Assembly (NCBI GenBank): GCA_902702965.1
Contig: CACRXP010000002.1
Coordinates: forward strand, 566,872-630,871
Direction of reading: 5' to 3'
Length of the DNA: 64,000 nt
Source: Spirometra erinaceieuropaei
Lineage: Eukaryota; Platyhelminthes; Cestoda; Diphyllobothriidea; Diphyllobothriidae
Positions 23,301 through 32,329 of this stretch are shown here, in pieces. The translations under genes were made by a program, and so were the position numbers. Under the pieces are notes generated by a model. That model was given only the letters and a program-made list of their open reading frames with translations, had not been told where the DNA came from and made no database searches. Numbering within the stretch: the first letter of the stretch is position 1; each line of letters opens with the position of its first letter.

Positions 23301-23633
23301 TCGAGAAGGCAGAAATAAGTAGTCCAGAACTGCTAATCAGTCCTCCAGCCAACACGACCGATTGAACCGAAAACCGTTTACATAGCGAGACTGCAAGAGG
23401 GCCTGCAAGAAAAATAAATCATTAAAAAATAATTGACCTAGAATGAGTCGTACACTTGCACTTATCGCGCCTATGCTAGCTGTCCAGGTTGCGTTGGCCG
23501 AGTATTTTTCAAGAATTTCCACGTACCAGACAGAGTACGCTTTCTCGCTTCCGGCGGTTAAAAAATGAATAAGAAATGCTCCAAAAACAACGGCCCAGGC
23601 CCATCCTCTATCTTGATAAGGCTTCGGTTCCAT
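11006..23633 (-). CDS. Monocarboxylate-transporter-like (SLC16/MFS) gene, five exons
   Basis: Five minus-strand exons (23633-23438, 23402-23259, 23219-22759, 18538-18181, 11346-11006) join with GT...AG borders and matching phases into 1,500 nt, that is 499 codons plus stop, a normal length for the SLC16 family. The start has the MCT signature DRGWAWAV at residues 8-15, opening TM1. YFEKRR followed by TGAGVG lies in the TM4-5 region. The C-terminal half has VFARGLSGVLFDL and a last membrane segment, FIFLGIAQFLGS. The tail is acidic and cytosolic (GEEDSDTAG, SDDENG). Family knowledge: SLC16 proteins are 12-TM plasma-membrane carriers; members move lactate, pyruvate, ketone bodies, aromatic amino acids or thyroid hormone. 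The substrate here cannot be told from sequence. Introns are 35, 39, 4,220 and 6,834 nt; the two long ones are full of mobile elements. No stop or frameshift is seen, so the gene looks functional. An upstream untranslated exon cannot be excluded. Confidence 0.9.
11347..14097. other. Proximal part of the large last intron, no recognised gene
   Basis: This is minus-strand intron sequence of the transporter gene. Open frames at 12136-12528 (+, 130 codons, lysine-rich) and 13127-13558 (-, 143 codons) are of chance-like length and match nothing I recognise. CCAGTCCCAGGACTGG-like short palindromic text lies near 13580. I see no RNA gene here. Confidence 0.5.
14098..14320 (+). repeat. tRNA-derived SINE, family A, copy 1
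   Basis: The body AATCCTGCTTGGGCAGTCAA, then GGTGGATTCCAGACG, leads into a tRNA-like segment (14213-14290). That segment has box A text TAGCTCAAGTGGTTAGAG and a perfect box B/T arm, GTGGGTTCGAATCCCAC. The acceptor ends (GGGGCCT/AGGCGCC) pair with one mismatch. The tail GAGTTTTTCACAGTTGGGTC is shared with other copies. The repeated body makes this a SINE rather than a tRNA gene. Confidence 0.8.
14397..15960 (-). pseudogene. Penelope-like element relic, left copy (RT + GIY-YIG)
   Basis: Reading on the minus strand: LYDLPKTHKNGFP (about 15875-15840), FSLDVSS (about 15675), GVAMGPLLG (about 15470), LNIFMGRLE, then YYGRYVDGI at 15363-15374, then IKFTLEEE and LPFLGKL (about 15280). The GIY-YIG domain follows with CPCGADYIGRTSRSLSKRIK (14700-14765). 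These are the ordered landmarks of Penelope-like reverse transcriptases with a C-terminal GIY-YIG nuclease. The usual YVDD is YVDG, so a catalytic aspartate is lost. Frameshifts lie near 15448 and 14600, where RLLATTEPAVIRL continues in another frame. It is a dead copy inside the transporter's last intron, antisense neither to an exon nor to the host gene. Confidence 0.85.
16049..16108. repeat. Hairpin between two head-to-head Penelope relics
   Basis: TTTTTATAGCGCAGTCTGC and GCAGACTGCACTATAAAAA form 19-bp arms with one mismatch around a loop of about 22 nt. The 5' sides of both flanking Penelope relics point at this hairpin. Confidence 0.7.
16184..17115 (+). pseudogene. Penelope-like element relic, right copy (RT + GIY-YIG)
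   Basis: An open stretch at 16184-16597 encodes reverse-transcriptase landmarks: FDAIPLFTSIP (motif A), SSSISGFPSEAIRQKLE (motif B) and WLRCVDDKFLIV (motif C; VDD at 16502-16510, both aspartates kept). About 16690-16785 encodes FKIPCVSYDAVYCGQTEKS, a GIY-YIG start. About 16965-17110 encodes AFQVIYRPPTDYSKGL and TTVEPVAIRLANRAL, matching the C-terminus of the left copy. Sequence between thumb and nuclease is missing and frames change, so it is not functional. Motif B differs from the left copy (GVAMGPLLG), so at least two Penelope lineages are represented. Confidence 0.8.
17116..17882. other. Intron sequence without recognised feature
   Basis: 17200-17280 is C-rich and low in complexity. An open frame at 17423-17698 (91 codons) is unrecognised and probably chance. 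Confidence 0.4.
17883..18085 (-). repeat. tRNA-derived SINE, family A, copy 2 (inverted)
   Basis: The reverse complement repeats copy 1: GACCCAACTGTGAAAAACTC, the T arm GTGGGATTCGAACTCAC, TTAACCACTTTAGCTACGAG, then GGAATCCACCAAATCTGATA. It sits in opposite orientation to copy 1, with both Penelope relics between them. Confidence 0.8.
18181..18538 (-). CDS. MCT-like gene, exon 4 (TM9-TM11)
   Basis: The 358-nt exon follows acceptor cgtcttcttcag. It begins IEVNISVLLLAVEG and contains VFARGLSGVLFDL, the region equivalent to the GRxxxGxxxD segment of SLC16 proteins. Two further hydrophobic segments and GLTQFFKGIGILAGSAIS follow. The donor TCAG|gtgggt leaves phase 1, which matches the acceptor of exon 5. 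The frame stays open a little upstream of the acceptor, so the start was chosen from the acceptor, the phase and family spacing. Confidence 0.87.
18650..20634. other. Intron 3, no recognised gene
   Basis: AT-rich intron sequence. The open frame at 19734-19982 (-) is unrecognised. A short ATTTAAATAAATTTAAATA run lies near 19641. Nothing else is supported. Confidence 0.4.
20635..20850 (+). repeat. tRNA-derived SINE, family A, copy 3 (diverged)
   Basis: AATCCTGCCTAGGCAGTCAG, TTAGTGGATTCCATATG and a decayed tRNA-like part (TAGATCAAGTGATTAGAGTG, then CATGGGTTCGGCTCC) align block by block with copy 1. Box B has mutated. Confidence 0.7.
20930..21070 (+). repeat. tRNA-derived SINE, family A, copy 4 (body only)
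   Basis: AACCCTGCTTGGATAGTCAG, TTTGTGGATTCCATACC and AGTAGGTTGGTCGGGTTACC repeat the body of family A. The tRNA-like head is reduced to GGGGCGTTGGCTGCACTCA. Confidence 0.65.
21080..22758. other. Intron 3 proximal part, no recognised gene
   Basis: AT-rich. No coding or RNA feature is recognised. Open frames are short. Confidence 0.4.
22759..23219 (-). CDS. MCT-like gene, exon 3 (TM4 to central loop and TM7-8)
   Basis: The 461-nt exon encodes TM4-TM6, with YFEKRR and TGAGVG, then the charged central cytosolic loop (FFTPPSEDNLEKPEIKRSR and a glycine-rich stretch), then TM7-TM8, ending in HYTEDFG. The donor GGG|gtaaat leaves phase 0. Reading on through the donor gives unrelated residues and a stop. 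The downstream intron (22758-18539) contains SINE copies. Confidence 0.9.
23259..23402 (-). CDS. MCT-like gene, exon 2 (TM3)
   Basis: This 144-nt exon starts and ends in phase 1. It encodes LAVSLCKRF, the family-typical VVLAGGLISSSGLL and the glycine-rich LGYGLVYG. Tiny introns flank it, 35 nt upstream and 39 nt downstream (23258-23220, donor gtaaag, acceptor cgtcacag). Splicing joins LGYGLVYG to FGLTLVFTPA without a gap, matching the conserved TM3-TM4 region of SLC16 proteins. Confidence 0.9.
23438..23633 (-). CDS. MCT-like gene, exon 1 (start codon, TM1-TM2)
   Basis: The exon begins at ATG with context CCAACATGG and encodes 65 codons plus one base. It carries the SLC16 signature (DRGWAWAV), a hydrophobic TM1, the extracellular stretch YSVWYVEILEKYSANATWTA and TM2. 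The next in-frame codons run into a 35-nt intron (23437-23403) with donor gtcaat and acceptor ttcttgcag. Reading through the intron would turn the MCT-like sequence into unrelated residues, while splicing restores ILGPLAVSLCKRF, as expected for the family. Confidence 0.9.
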
Positions 23634-26560
23634 GTTGGATGAGAAAAAATATTAACTCTAAGAAACCATCAGCAAATAAATTCGAAAGCTAGCATTGTCT
23701 GAGTACATTTAATTTATCGATATAAACAAGCTTAATTATTGTGCATATTATGTCGTAATTTGTTGTTCTGTAAAACGGCACATTGCTTCGTTTCATTCAG
23801 CTTGAGAAATCCCAGCTCTTCTGTGCAACATATCCCACATAAAGAGTCCAGAGGTGGACGCCTACAGTTCCCTCAAAGAAACTAAACTGGTACTGCTATA
23901 ATCAATCAAAATGAATTTTCAAAGGTTGTATATTCAGTTGCCTACCTTGTCTCGTTTAAGTACATCGGAGTCCCTCAGGATAGTAAATTCTGAATCTGTA
24001 AGCAATTTCGACCAGCAGGACCTGTAGAATATATTTCTACTTAACACTTGTGTTCATTTTCGATATCCTTACCATATCTAATTTAACAGGAAATCATAAG
24101 CGTACCCCAGGATTTTCGGATCATCAGAACAGATCTAGTGGATGTAACCTTGTGAGCTGCACCTTGTAACCAAAACAGGCAGAAAGTTTAAATCGAGTGA
24201 AGTGTTCGTGTGCTTTACAGAATTTGTAAGGAGGTCATATTGCAATCTTATGTGTCGCTGCAAGGGCGGAAAACCAACAACTAAGTAGGGGGCAAAGCGA
24301 AGCATTACAATAAGCTGCAGAGAACATATCTTCACAGTTAAATTCGCAAAGTTGATAACGGACGTAGAGTACGGTAGGAACATTGGCAGTTGACAGGGAG
24401 TCAAAAAATCTAAGGTAAAAAACCAGCCGAAAATTTGAATACCTCAGTTAAGGGAAAGAAGGTAAGACAGATATCTCAGAGCTAAATTTGTAGCTTGTTT
24501 AAAAAAATTAAATACTTCAAAAAGTAGGGTAAGTGTGAGACTATCTGTTGGTCTTAATCTGCCAGCCCTGCTCGCAAGCATCTTTTCTGACTTGCACGAT
24601 TACCGAAGATGTCTATTCAAGAATACACGCGTAGACACGTCTATCACCCTGGCTCGCCCATTCCAGGGCTTGTCAATGTAGTGTGGGGATGTCTGTACTC
24701 CAACCCCAGTCAATCCATTTGTCTTGAAAGTACCTTATGGACGTTCACTGAAATGTCGTCCAGCTGTATTCGAAATAGAGATTAACGTCCACATTTTCGA
24801 CTTCACAAGCTGCTGTTTGCACCACAGGGAAATGCATGCAAAGATAATGCGGATTTGACTGTCGAGAAGTCCTTCAAATTTTGAATAAAAGAGTAAGTCC
24901 TGTCGCCTGAATCGGGCCTTTAACTGTTAGAGAGACACAAGTACGATCTAATGTGGTCTTTCATATATGAGCAAAAAACAGCTGTGCAAAATCTTCGAAA
25001 TTTTTATTCGGTACGATTTTGGGAACGTCTTTGAAAGGAAAAATATGTTTCCATGTTTTCTTTACAATTAGTGAAAGGATTCGGCGCTGCGATTAGTATA
25101 ACGTAGACCTTCTCGTTAAAGTGCTCGTGCATGGCGCCCACTCTGGTGACTCTCATCTGATGAATCCTACTAGTTTATGGCAAAATACATCGCACTGTTA
25201 GTACCGCCTCGTCGGTGACAAGTTAGCTGTGGTTACAATGCCAAAGCTTGGTGGCAAATCCCGCTGAATAATGATAAAATTCATTTGAAAGAGCAAGTTC
25301 CGCGATGTGCTGAGAAAAAGGAGACCCGGCCGTTAAACTAAGACTTTGATCACCGAGCTACATGATTTTATATTTAGCCTTTCAACCTTTTGAGACATTT
25401 AAGCATTCAGACGGCAAGTCCGCGGAGGATCTTTGTTTGAAGCGGCAGTACTGCCACCTCGCCCTTCATCTTCAACAACGGCGCTGAGCTCACAGGAATA
25501 AGCGACCCGTTTGGACAAATAGTTAACATCCAAATTACTTAAGCAGGTGTCGAGTGTAATAGTCACCAATTTTGATTGCGAAACTCCGGCTTAGCAACTG
25601 CATGGTAGAAATACTACATCTTCTGCGTGTTCACTACTCCTGCCTGTTGATGTTTCTAATTATGCGTCTGAGTATGAATCTGTAACTTCAGGCAAGTTGC
25701 ATTCCTTTTCCACAGACTAAAATCCATCCTTCTCAACAAAAGACAATCTTATCTCCCAGAACAAACATTAGAGTAGACCACAAACTCAGATCCGCATTTT
25801 CTCAAAAGTATTTGTAGTTCTGTGCATGGGCTAACGTTGTATGTCGCCAGCGAACGGAAACAGTTGTTCTACGATACTTCGGTGATGTTGTTCATATACG
25901 AAAGGGCACTTCGATTAGTAAAGATAGCTGAGGAGCTTCTTTCTCAAGTGGCAATCCGAAAAATGTGGAGTTCCTAAATGCATGCAGGATTGATTATTAA
26001 AAACAAGAATTAAGATACGGCCACTTGTGTCAAACCATTGGACAGAAAACTGCCTTTCTATGGAAAGCACACAGGCAGCTTCAGCATTCCAAGTTGGTTC
26101 TCTATGAAGGAAGGTACATCGTAGGTCAGGTACCATAATGGTTAAGATCCGTATGCGTACTTAACGGCAGAGTTCCACTAGCTCGGCACTGGAAGGTATC
26201 TATTTGAGCCAGTAACTAAAACAAGGAAGGGTAACAAGTGATAGCTTTCCGCGATGCGGAATTAAATATCCCTGGTCTGCAACACTTTTTCCGTTGGACC
26301 AGAGGCCCAGTTTCAAAAGAAATATGTTTGTTAAGAGTGTCCGTACAACTTATATTCTCTTGAGAAGTAGATAACAGCTGCATTCAAAATAACCCTAAAT
26401 GCTGATTAATAGATCGTCCACCAAGTCAACAAAAGACATGTTGAAACTTCCGACGATTATTGCTTCTGAGTCAGAACATGAAGTGAGCTACAGCATAAAT
26501 GAAATAAAACAGACGCATCCCGAGGTTCTGGTTAAAAAGAAGACAAAGACACGATCATTA
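23634..26560. other. Upstream of the transporter gene, no recognised gene
   Basis: This holds the presumed promoter and 5' UTR of the MCT-like gene. The first 15 bases upstream of the ATG are pyrimidine-rich (TTTTTTCTCATCCAAC), which could be an acceptor-like tract for a trans- or cis-spliced leader; this is a guess. No TATA element or coding similarity stands out further upstream. Confidence 0.35.
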
Positions 26561-27935
26561 GGACGGTAACTTTATTAGCCTGAACTTCTGAACTCGAACA
26601 GGACTTCGTCATTAGAGACTGTTGGAGTGCAACAACGTGTGAACAGTTATGCAGTCGTACCGTGGGGGTTGGAGGATTGCGTCTGTAATTAGGTATGTTT
26701 CTTGCCGCCTGGCACAGGATGGTCTCTCGGAGTGGTGATGGCGTTTGTCCTTAGCGGCGATGTGAGCCGCCCCACCTTGCTGCATGCGAGTAACGCGTGA
26801 TAACAAGGGGGTAGGTCAGTATGTCTACCGATGGAGTCGGTGTCTGGCATCCGCACCTCCAACGGTTCCCGCCCCGTCATGTTTACCTCCCGTGCCAGTA
26901 TCTGCGTGCTGGCGAAGTCGAATTGATGGTCTTCCTCCAGCGTGTGAGCGGTGACTGCACCCTTCAAACGGGCCACGTGGTGGATGCGCTGGACCAACAT
27001 GGGGGTGGCATTGGATTCTGGCAGGCGTTATCGGAATACGCACGATAACAAATGCCAACATTCGAGGTTTGATGATGGGCCCAGTTGCCGGCTCACGAGG
27101 CGCATATTGGGATTCCTGCCGCATTCCCATTTTCGTTGTTGGTTTAAATTCTGGCCAAGTGTTGTGTGGACCACGGAGTGTGGATTTGGACGCCAAGATG
27201 CGAACTCGGTCGCGTCATCAACGCGCGGCTCCAGTCTTCTTGACTCTGTCTTGACACCGGGCTCAGGTGGAGAAGAGAGAGTGCGGCAGATGCTGCGCAA
27301 GTCTGCACTCACAATCCACTAATTTACACCCAAGTCACTGTGTCTGCTTTACATTGCTGTGGAGCACACGATGGACATCGTCGGGAACGACGGTCGAACT
27401 GTCATCGAGTGGCGACCTGGGAGAGTGAGTCACCTCTCTGAACGGCCCGTTTGCGGTCGAGTTTTCGCGGGCGGATGCATTATTCTGTTTCGCCAATACA
27501 ATACCAAGGACAGTCATGACACGGAATTTTATAAATTACACCCGATTGTTTACCTGCGTCTAGCCAATCCTTCATCTTTATGATTCTGGTACGCGCTGTA
27601 ATCGCCGGACGGTGGGCGATATCCACGTCTAACTCTGCCGCAAAGTGTTCTTTGGTCAAGGACACATTCTTCACATACGGTCGCGAGTGCCAAATTTTTG
27701 GTGTCTCTCTTTAGTTTGTCCGTCGGGAGAGCGGCTGATGAAATATTTTGCCAATTGGTCCCTGAGATGCCGTAGTTCGCGCACTTTTCCTTCGGGCTCG
27801 TTACAATGTATACTCGATCGGAGAACGCCTTACCACGACTTCGTTTGTGTACCACCAGGTGGTTATTATGATAGCTGGGGACCTGGCTAAGGTAAAACTG
27901 GAAAATAGATGATAAGGGTGATAACCTCGTCAAAT
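26540..27935 (-). pseudogene. Penelope-like element relic, third copy (GIY-YIG and 3' end)
   Basis: On the minus strand 27674-27480 encodes VSLTKEHFAAE, then GVIYKIPCHDCPWYCIGETE, a GIY-YIG core. About 27030-26800 encodes RLPESNATP, LVQRIHHVARLKGAVTAHTL, DFASTQILAREVNM and DLPPCYHALL, the usual C-terminal part. Roughly 450 bp of unrelated sequence (27035-27480) separates them and looks inserted. Upstream, 27550-27933 holds further shifted fragments. Downstream, the 3' region continues to a decayed hammerhead-like motif at 26570-26625. The same 3' region recurs at 63740-64000. Confidence 0.75.
26570..26625 (-). ncRNA. Decayed hammerhead-like motif in Penelope 3' end
   Basis: The minus strand reads CTAATGA, then GAAGTC-CTGTTC-GAGTTC, then AGAAGTTCAGGC. 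It aligns with the motif at 63770-63815 but the core CTGATGA and GAAAC are both damaged and helix II is imperfect. Inactive if it was a ribozyme. Confidence 0.4.
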
Positions 27936-28138
27936 TAGGAATGTGGTCTTGGCAAAAAGAAAGAAGATTTCATTATTTCAACAGGAATAGTGCGGGAAAT
28001 AATAACTAACTCTTGAAATACGAGTTAGATATTCGCAAACGACACTATCGAGATCGTTGAAAATAGTCGTCGCCAAAACATTCACGGTTTAGTCCATTGA
28101 GGAATATGAAATAGTCACGAGAATCTAAAAAGCAGTAA

Positions 28139-28446
28139 GATGTGGCTATGTAGCCCTACTTAATGCGCACAACAGTGTTGGGGTTGGGGTTAGGAGTTAT
28201 GCTTAGGGGTTATGGTTAGGGGTTAGGGTTATGGGGCTAGGGTTAGAGTTAGGGGTTGGGCAACAGTTTCTCGACCACTTAAAGTACAATAGGGCATCCC
28301 CAATAGCTTGTCTTCTGCATGCAACTACTTGATCTCGTCGCTTGTGCGTTCCCCGGTTCCACATGTAAAAACCCCTATTACCACCGGTTCCGTATTACAG
28401 GTGGCTGTGGTTTGTTTACTTCAGGTGAGGCTACGTACGCACATCT
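28139..28446 (-). repeat. Small inverted-repeat element with TTAGGG-like core, copy 2
   Basis: The left end is GATGTGGCTATGTAGCCC; the right end is the inverted GGCTACGTACGCACATC. Compared with copy 1 it is inverted and has a longer core, 28176-28262, of imperfect GGGGTTAGGGTTAGG units. CTCGTCGCTTGTGCGTTCCC and GGTTCCGTATTACAGGTGGC are shared in reverse complement with copy 1. Confidence 0.8.
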
Positions 28447-28449
28447 GAC

Positions 28450-29087
28450 CCAGAAAGCGATCAAAAGCACGGCTGTCCCATTCCGAACTAATATTACAGT
28501 AAATATCGTCTATATGGATCACATTGTCTGGGGCACATTTGGAGAACGAGTAATCATCACAGGAAACCTGTGTTTCTAAAACGGGGAACTGTAGGCGGAA
28601 TCGGAATGCCAACATCTTCATCAAACGACACTGGCAAAATGAAGTCCTGTAGAGTAGCTCTTCGAAGTAGCCCGCAAATTCACCAGCGGTATGATCCTTT
28701 GTATCAGCGGTAGAGCGTCTGGAAATTTGAGAAAATAGTTTAAAGGGACAAACCGAAGTGTTTTCCGACGTCCCAAGACCAAGGACAGAAGATGAATTTT
28801 AAACTCACTGTGGACGACAGTCAGAGAGCCGCAAATGGCGTGGTCCACTGATGCCCCGCAGGATGGACGCAGCCGTGGCTTGCAGTTTACTTATGGTGGA
28901 GCACGCATGCACTTCTTCTAACTCATTCTCTCCTTTCAAACTCACCGCCTTCTGATGCCAAATGAAGTCGAGACCAGTGCGTGACTAATAAAGTAAGGCA
29001 GCTCATCTGCGCACGCCACACACACACACAGTCTGACCTCCAAGTTCACGTGTAGCGAACTTCATCATGGGGGTTTCGGAACTCACG
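28450..29087. other. No recognised gene
   Basis: Short open frames only (28421-28624 and 28621-28848, minus). A short CACACACACACA run lies near 29020. Nothing is assigned. Confidence 0.35.
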
Positions 29088-29704
29088 TACCGTAGGTGGT
29101 CTACCACCTAAAACGCCGGCGGCAATTGTAAAATGCGTTTTCGGTTAGAAAAGGACTACTTAGGCGTGGCTGTAATATTGACCGTCGAGCAGCATAATCC
29201 TAAGATATTGTAAAAGTTTATCAACCCTATTTATTACCTCCTCAATGGCAGGGAAGAACATGTGATTTCCCTTACATAGAAAGTATTTAGCTTGTGGTCT
29301 AGGAACCCTAAATGCATGTACAGCTGCAGATCGGGTTACAAATTATTCGGGACTTGGAGATCATTTAAAACGGGAAGAAAACTTTCTTCGAGTGTTAAAT
29401 TTAAAAAAACTGCCTGACCCGCTACTAAATGGGCACGAGAAATGATGTTTTGTGTGTGTTTTCTAAGAAATACGCTTCACTTTATAGATGCGCCGAACTC
29501 ACTGGAAGAAATTCATACTACGTAAATTTTGCACTTGCGGAGTGTGGTTCATGTGCATTTAATGATCGGAATCCTGGTGTGACTATAATGTGGGACTATA
29601 ATGTACAACAACCACTACTGCAACCCACTTAAGTACTGCTTTCTAGTTAAAAACACATTCCAGAACATTCCGTCAACATTTTACGAGACAGATCACCTGT
29701 TGTA
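29088..29704. repeat. Foldback element, diverged copy F
   Basis: The left side has GTAGGTGGTCTACCACC, then AAATGCGTTTTCGGTTAGAA and GCAGCATAATCCTAAGATAT. The right side has TTAAGTACTGCTTTCTAGTT, GTCAACATTTTACGAGACAG and ATCACCTGTTGTA. These are family blocks in inverted order. It is shortened to about 0.6 kb. Confidence 0.65.
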
Positions 29705-30534
29705 GGTCAAAGTGCCGTCAAGGTCACACTGTAAGACAGTCATTGAAACCTGACTCGCGGTCCTTGAGTAAGACCGATTTAGCCCGTTTGTTGGAAAACT
29801 TCCAAAGTACGGATGTTAGCGTGTTGTGGTATTTTTAATCGTGTTTGTAGTGAGAAAACAAAAGTTAGATCAAAACTGGACCGATTCAGTTCTCTCGTAC
29901 CACTCCTGAACCCCACTTTCTTGCCCGAATCATAAAGACTGGGCATGAGGTTGAGCAGAGTGGCGTATAATATCCTCCCGGCGTTTGCCACACGGGCTAG
30001 GATTTCATGGGTTTAAGAGGTGTCATAAGGGTCACACTATTGGACCTCGTTTTGAGAGGAGGGAAAAGTTACTTTACAAGTTGGCATTCTTCCAAGCCAC
30101 GACTTTCAGCACGTCACGACGGGATCAAACGGGTGAAATTTGTTGTAATGAGGATGAAGCTAATTTTCCTCGAGGAAGGATCTTTCATAATCGACTTCAC
30201 CCCTTCTTCGCTCCTTCATGCAGCAGCAGGCCCATCCGAATGCGTCGGCAGACAGTTGATGAGATTGGGTTCAATGACTGAAATTACTTGAAAATCTCGT
30301 CTACGCGTGTGCCATGGCGTTTGTCTTCCACTTCGTATCGACGAACCTTACTAAGAGATCACGTCCTCATTTACGTAAGATGTTCACAGTTCTTGCGATA
30401 CGAAATGCGCCAACAACAGACCTTACTGTCTTGTGGAAGAGAAGTTGCATCAGAGTGAGCTGCACCATATTCGGCGAAAACCTGCGGCTACATGTGCTAT
30501 TAACAGAGCATATGGCTGGCACAAACATTCAAGC
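29705..30534. other. No recognised gene
   Basis: The open frames at 29985-30291 (+) overlap one another and are unrecognised. No repeat landmark is seen. Confidence 0.35.
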
Positions 30535-30560
30535 TGTTGCTGTTACTGTTGCCGCTGTTG

Positions 30561-30592
<32 letters not shown>

Positions 30593-30691
30593 GGTGGCGG
30601 CGGCGGTGGTGGTGGTGGTGGTGGTGGTGGTGGTGGTGGTGGTGGTGGTGGTGGTGGCGGTGGTGGTGGTGGCGGCGGCGGTGGCGGCGGG
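30535..30691 (+). repeat. Trinucleotide microsatellite, TTG then GGT/GGC
   Basis: Imperfect TTG units (30558-30579) pass into about 37 GGT/GGC units up to 30691. The strand asymmetry gives long polyglycine, polyvaline, polytryptophan, polyproline and polyhistidine frames that are not genes. Confidence 0.95.
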
Positions 30692-30699
30692 GATGTCCA

Positions 30700-31884
30700 G
30701 GAGACCATACCCGCCTTGCAGACCGGGTGCACTTCAAAAATTCGGAACTGGGCTGGACAGAGGGCACAAAGTGACCGAAGGACCTGCTGTACAATTTCAC
30801 GTCGCCCGTAGAAACCGAAACTGAGCTCAATAAGAATCTTTGGAAACACGGGGGTACAGATGAAGGATCTATTTTCAATGGCCACGTAAGCAGATATTTT
30901 AAATGAACTAGAACTTGAAACGCGCCTTTTTGTGAATATGGTCTTCAGACGAACGAATGTGAAGCTGCTTGTAGGGTTTGTTAAGTCAATCTAGTATATA
31001 GAACCAGCATGTATATCGATATCGGATGACTGTCGAGCACTGGTTTATTTCCGTGACTCTGCTATGGATATTCTCACATCCAATACTTCGCATTAGTGAA
31101 CTCTTTAGGGGTATAAAACTTGGAGAAACTTGCCCTTATCTCACCAATGCACCTGATAAGTAGGCTCGAAATGCGAACATCACAGTCTCCAAGACGTTTC
31201 TAAGTTATTTTTACAGTGTAGAAGTTTTGACCTTTTTAAACGCACTGTCCAACACTGGCAGTTAAGAGAGAGGATGTACAACGTATTTTATAGCGAAACA
31301 GGCCTACATAAACGTAAACAATACAGAATAAGAAACTCTGCTCTTGGCCATGCCTCCTTCAAATGACTAATAGGTGAGATCTCGCAAGATTTCGGAAGTC
31401 TAGAAAAAACGTAAAGAACAAAGATGACAATTCCGTAGTTAAAGAACCGAACAAAAACAGCATGTAAGCATTATTTTCTCATTATAACGACGAAAATGCC
31501 TCCTGGTTATATATTATCAAACGTTTTCGTAAGTGGACAACTAGAAGAAAGTTGTCAAGGGCTCCATCGAAGTACGTCGCTTAGGACCCTTAAAGTCCTA
31601 TTGGTTCGTTTGTGCCCACTTAGGATCTTTTGATAATCTGTGGACGAAGTGTGTCGAAAACTATAATTAACAATCACGTTTTGTGCAACTGACTTTTTTC
31701 ATAACGGTGATTAACCGGAACTAACTTTCCCGGCCACTAAAATAGACCGAAATTTCTGACAGCAGAAGAAAGACCATATCGGCTTCCTCCATTTGGTCCC
31801 AATATCAGCACGGTCAGCATTCAGCCGTGTCCGGTACCACAACATTTGTCCTAACTGGCGTTTTTTACCTTGAGAACGTCTCAG
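30700..31884. other. No recognised gene
   Basis: AT-rich, dense in stops on both strands. Nothing supported. Confidence 0.4.
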
Positions 31885-32320
31885 GGTTGACGTTACAACT
31901 CCATCTTCGGATCAACAAGATGATGATAAGTCGAGCATTACACGCCACGCAGCATACTGACCTTGCCTCCTAACGAGGACGTAGTCTAGCAGCTGCCACA
32001 TTGTCTTCTTCCGAATTGAAAGATGAAAGGTGTTGTTGGTGAGGAGATCATAGTGTGCGTGCCTACAGCAGAAGGCGACCCTTGTTATTGCAATTGCTGA
32101 CTTTGCAACGCTCTCGGGAATCTGTGCCTACGCTGGCATCGAAGTCAACAAGAGCACTTAGTTTGTCCGCCTTCGGCATAGCCGTTAAGAGGTCCCGCGG
32201 GTCTTCTCAGAGCTTGTCCTTCACTCTATTGCGGCTTACTACGTGTGGAGACTAGATGGTGGTTGTGGAAAACATCTGCCCCTGCTGTAACAGCCGCATG
32301 ATCGTGAAACGATTGCTGAC
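31885..32320 (-). pseudogene. LINE (RTE-type) endonuclease-domain relic
   Basis: The minus strand encodes, with two or three internal stops, VKDKL, then EDPRDLLTAMPKADKLSALV and DFDASVGTD, then TNNTFHLSIRKKTMWQLLDY and VLVRRQGQ. This order resembles the second half of the apurinic-type endonuclease of RTE-like elements ('craniofacial development protein 2-like' in many annotations): PKADKL, DFNARVGTD, NTFF, W...LDYVLVRRR. The catalytic DFN is DFD here. No reverse transcriptase follows. A dead fragment; recognised by pattern only. Confidence 0.65.
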
Positions 32321-32329
32321 TTCTTATGA

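Noticed and set aside
30433..30885. Long open frames on both strands encoding polyglycine, polytryptophan, polyvaline, polyproline and polyhistidine
   Set aside because: They are translations of the GGT/TTG microsatellite in five frames, not genes.
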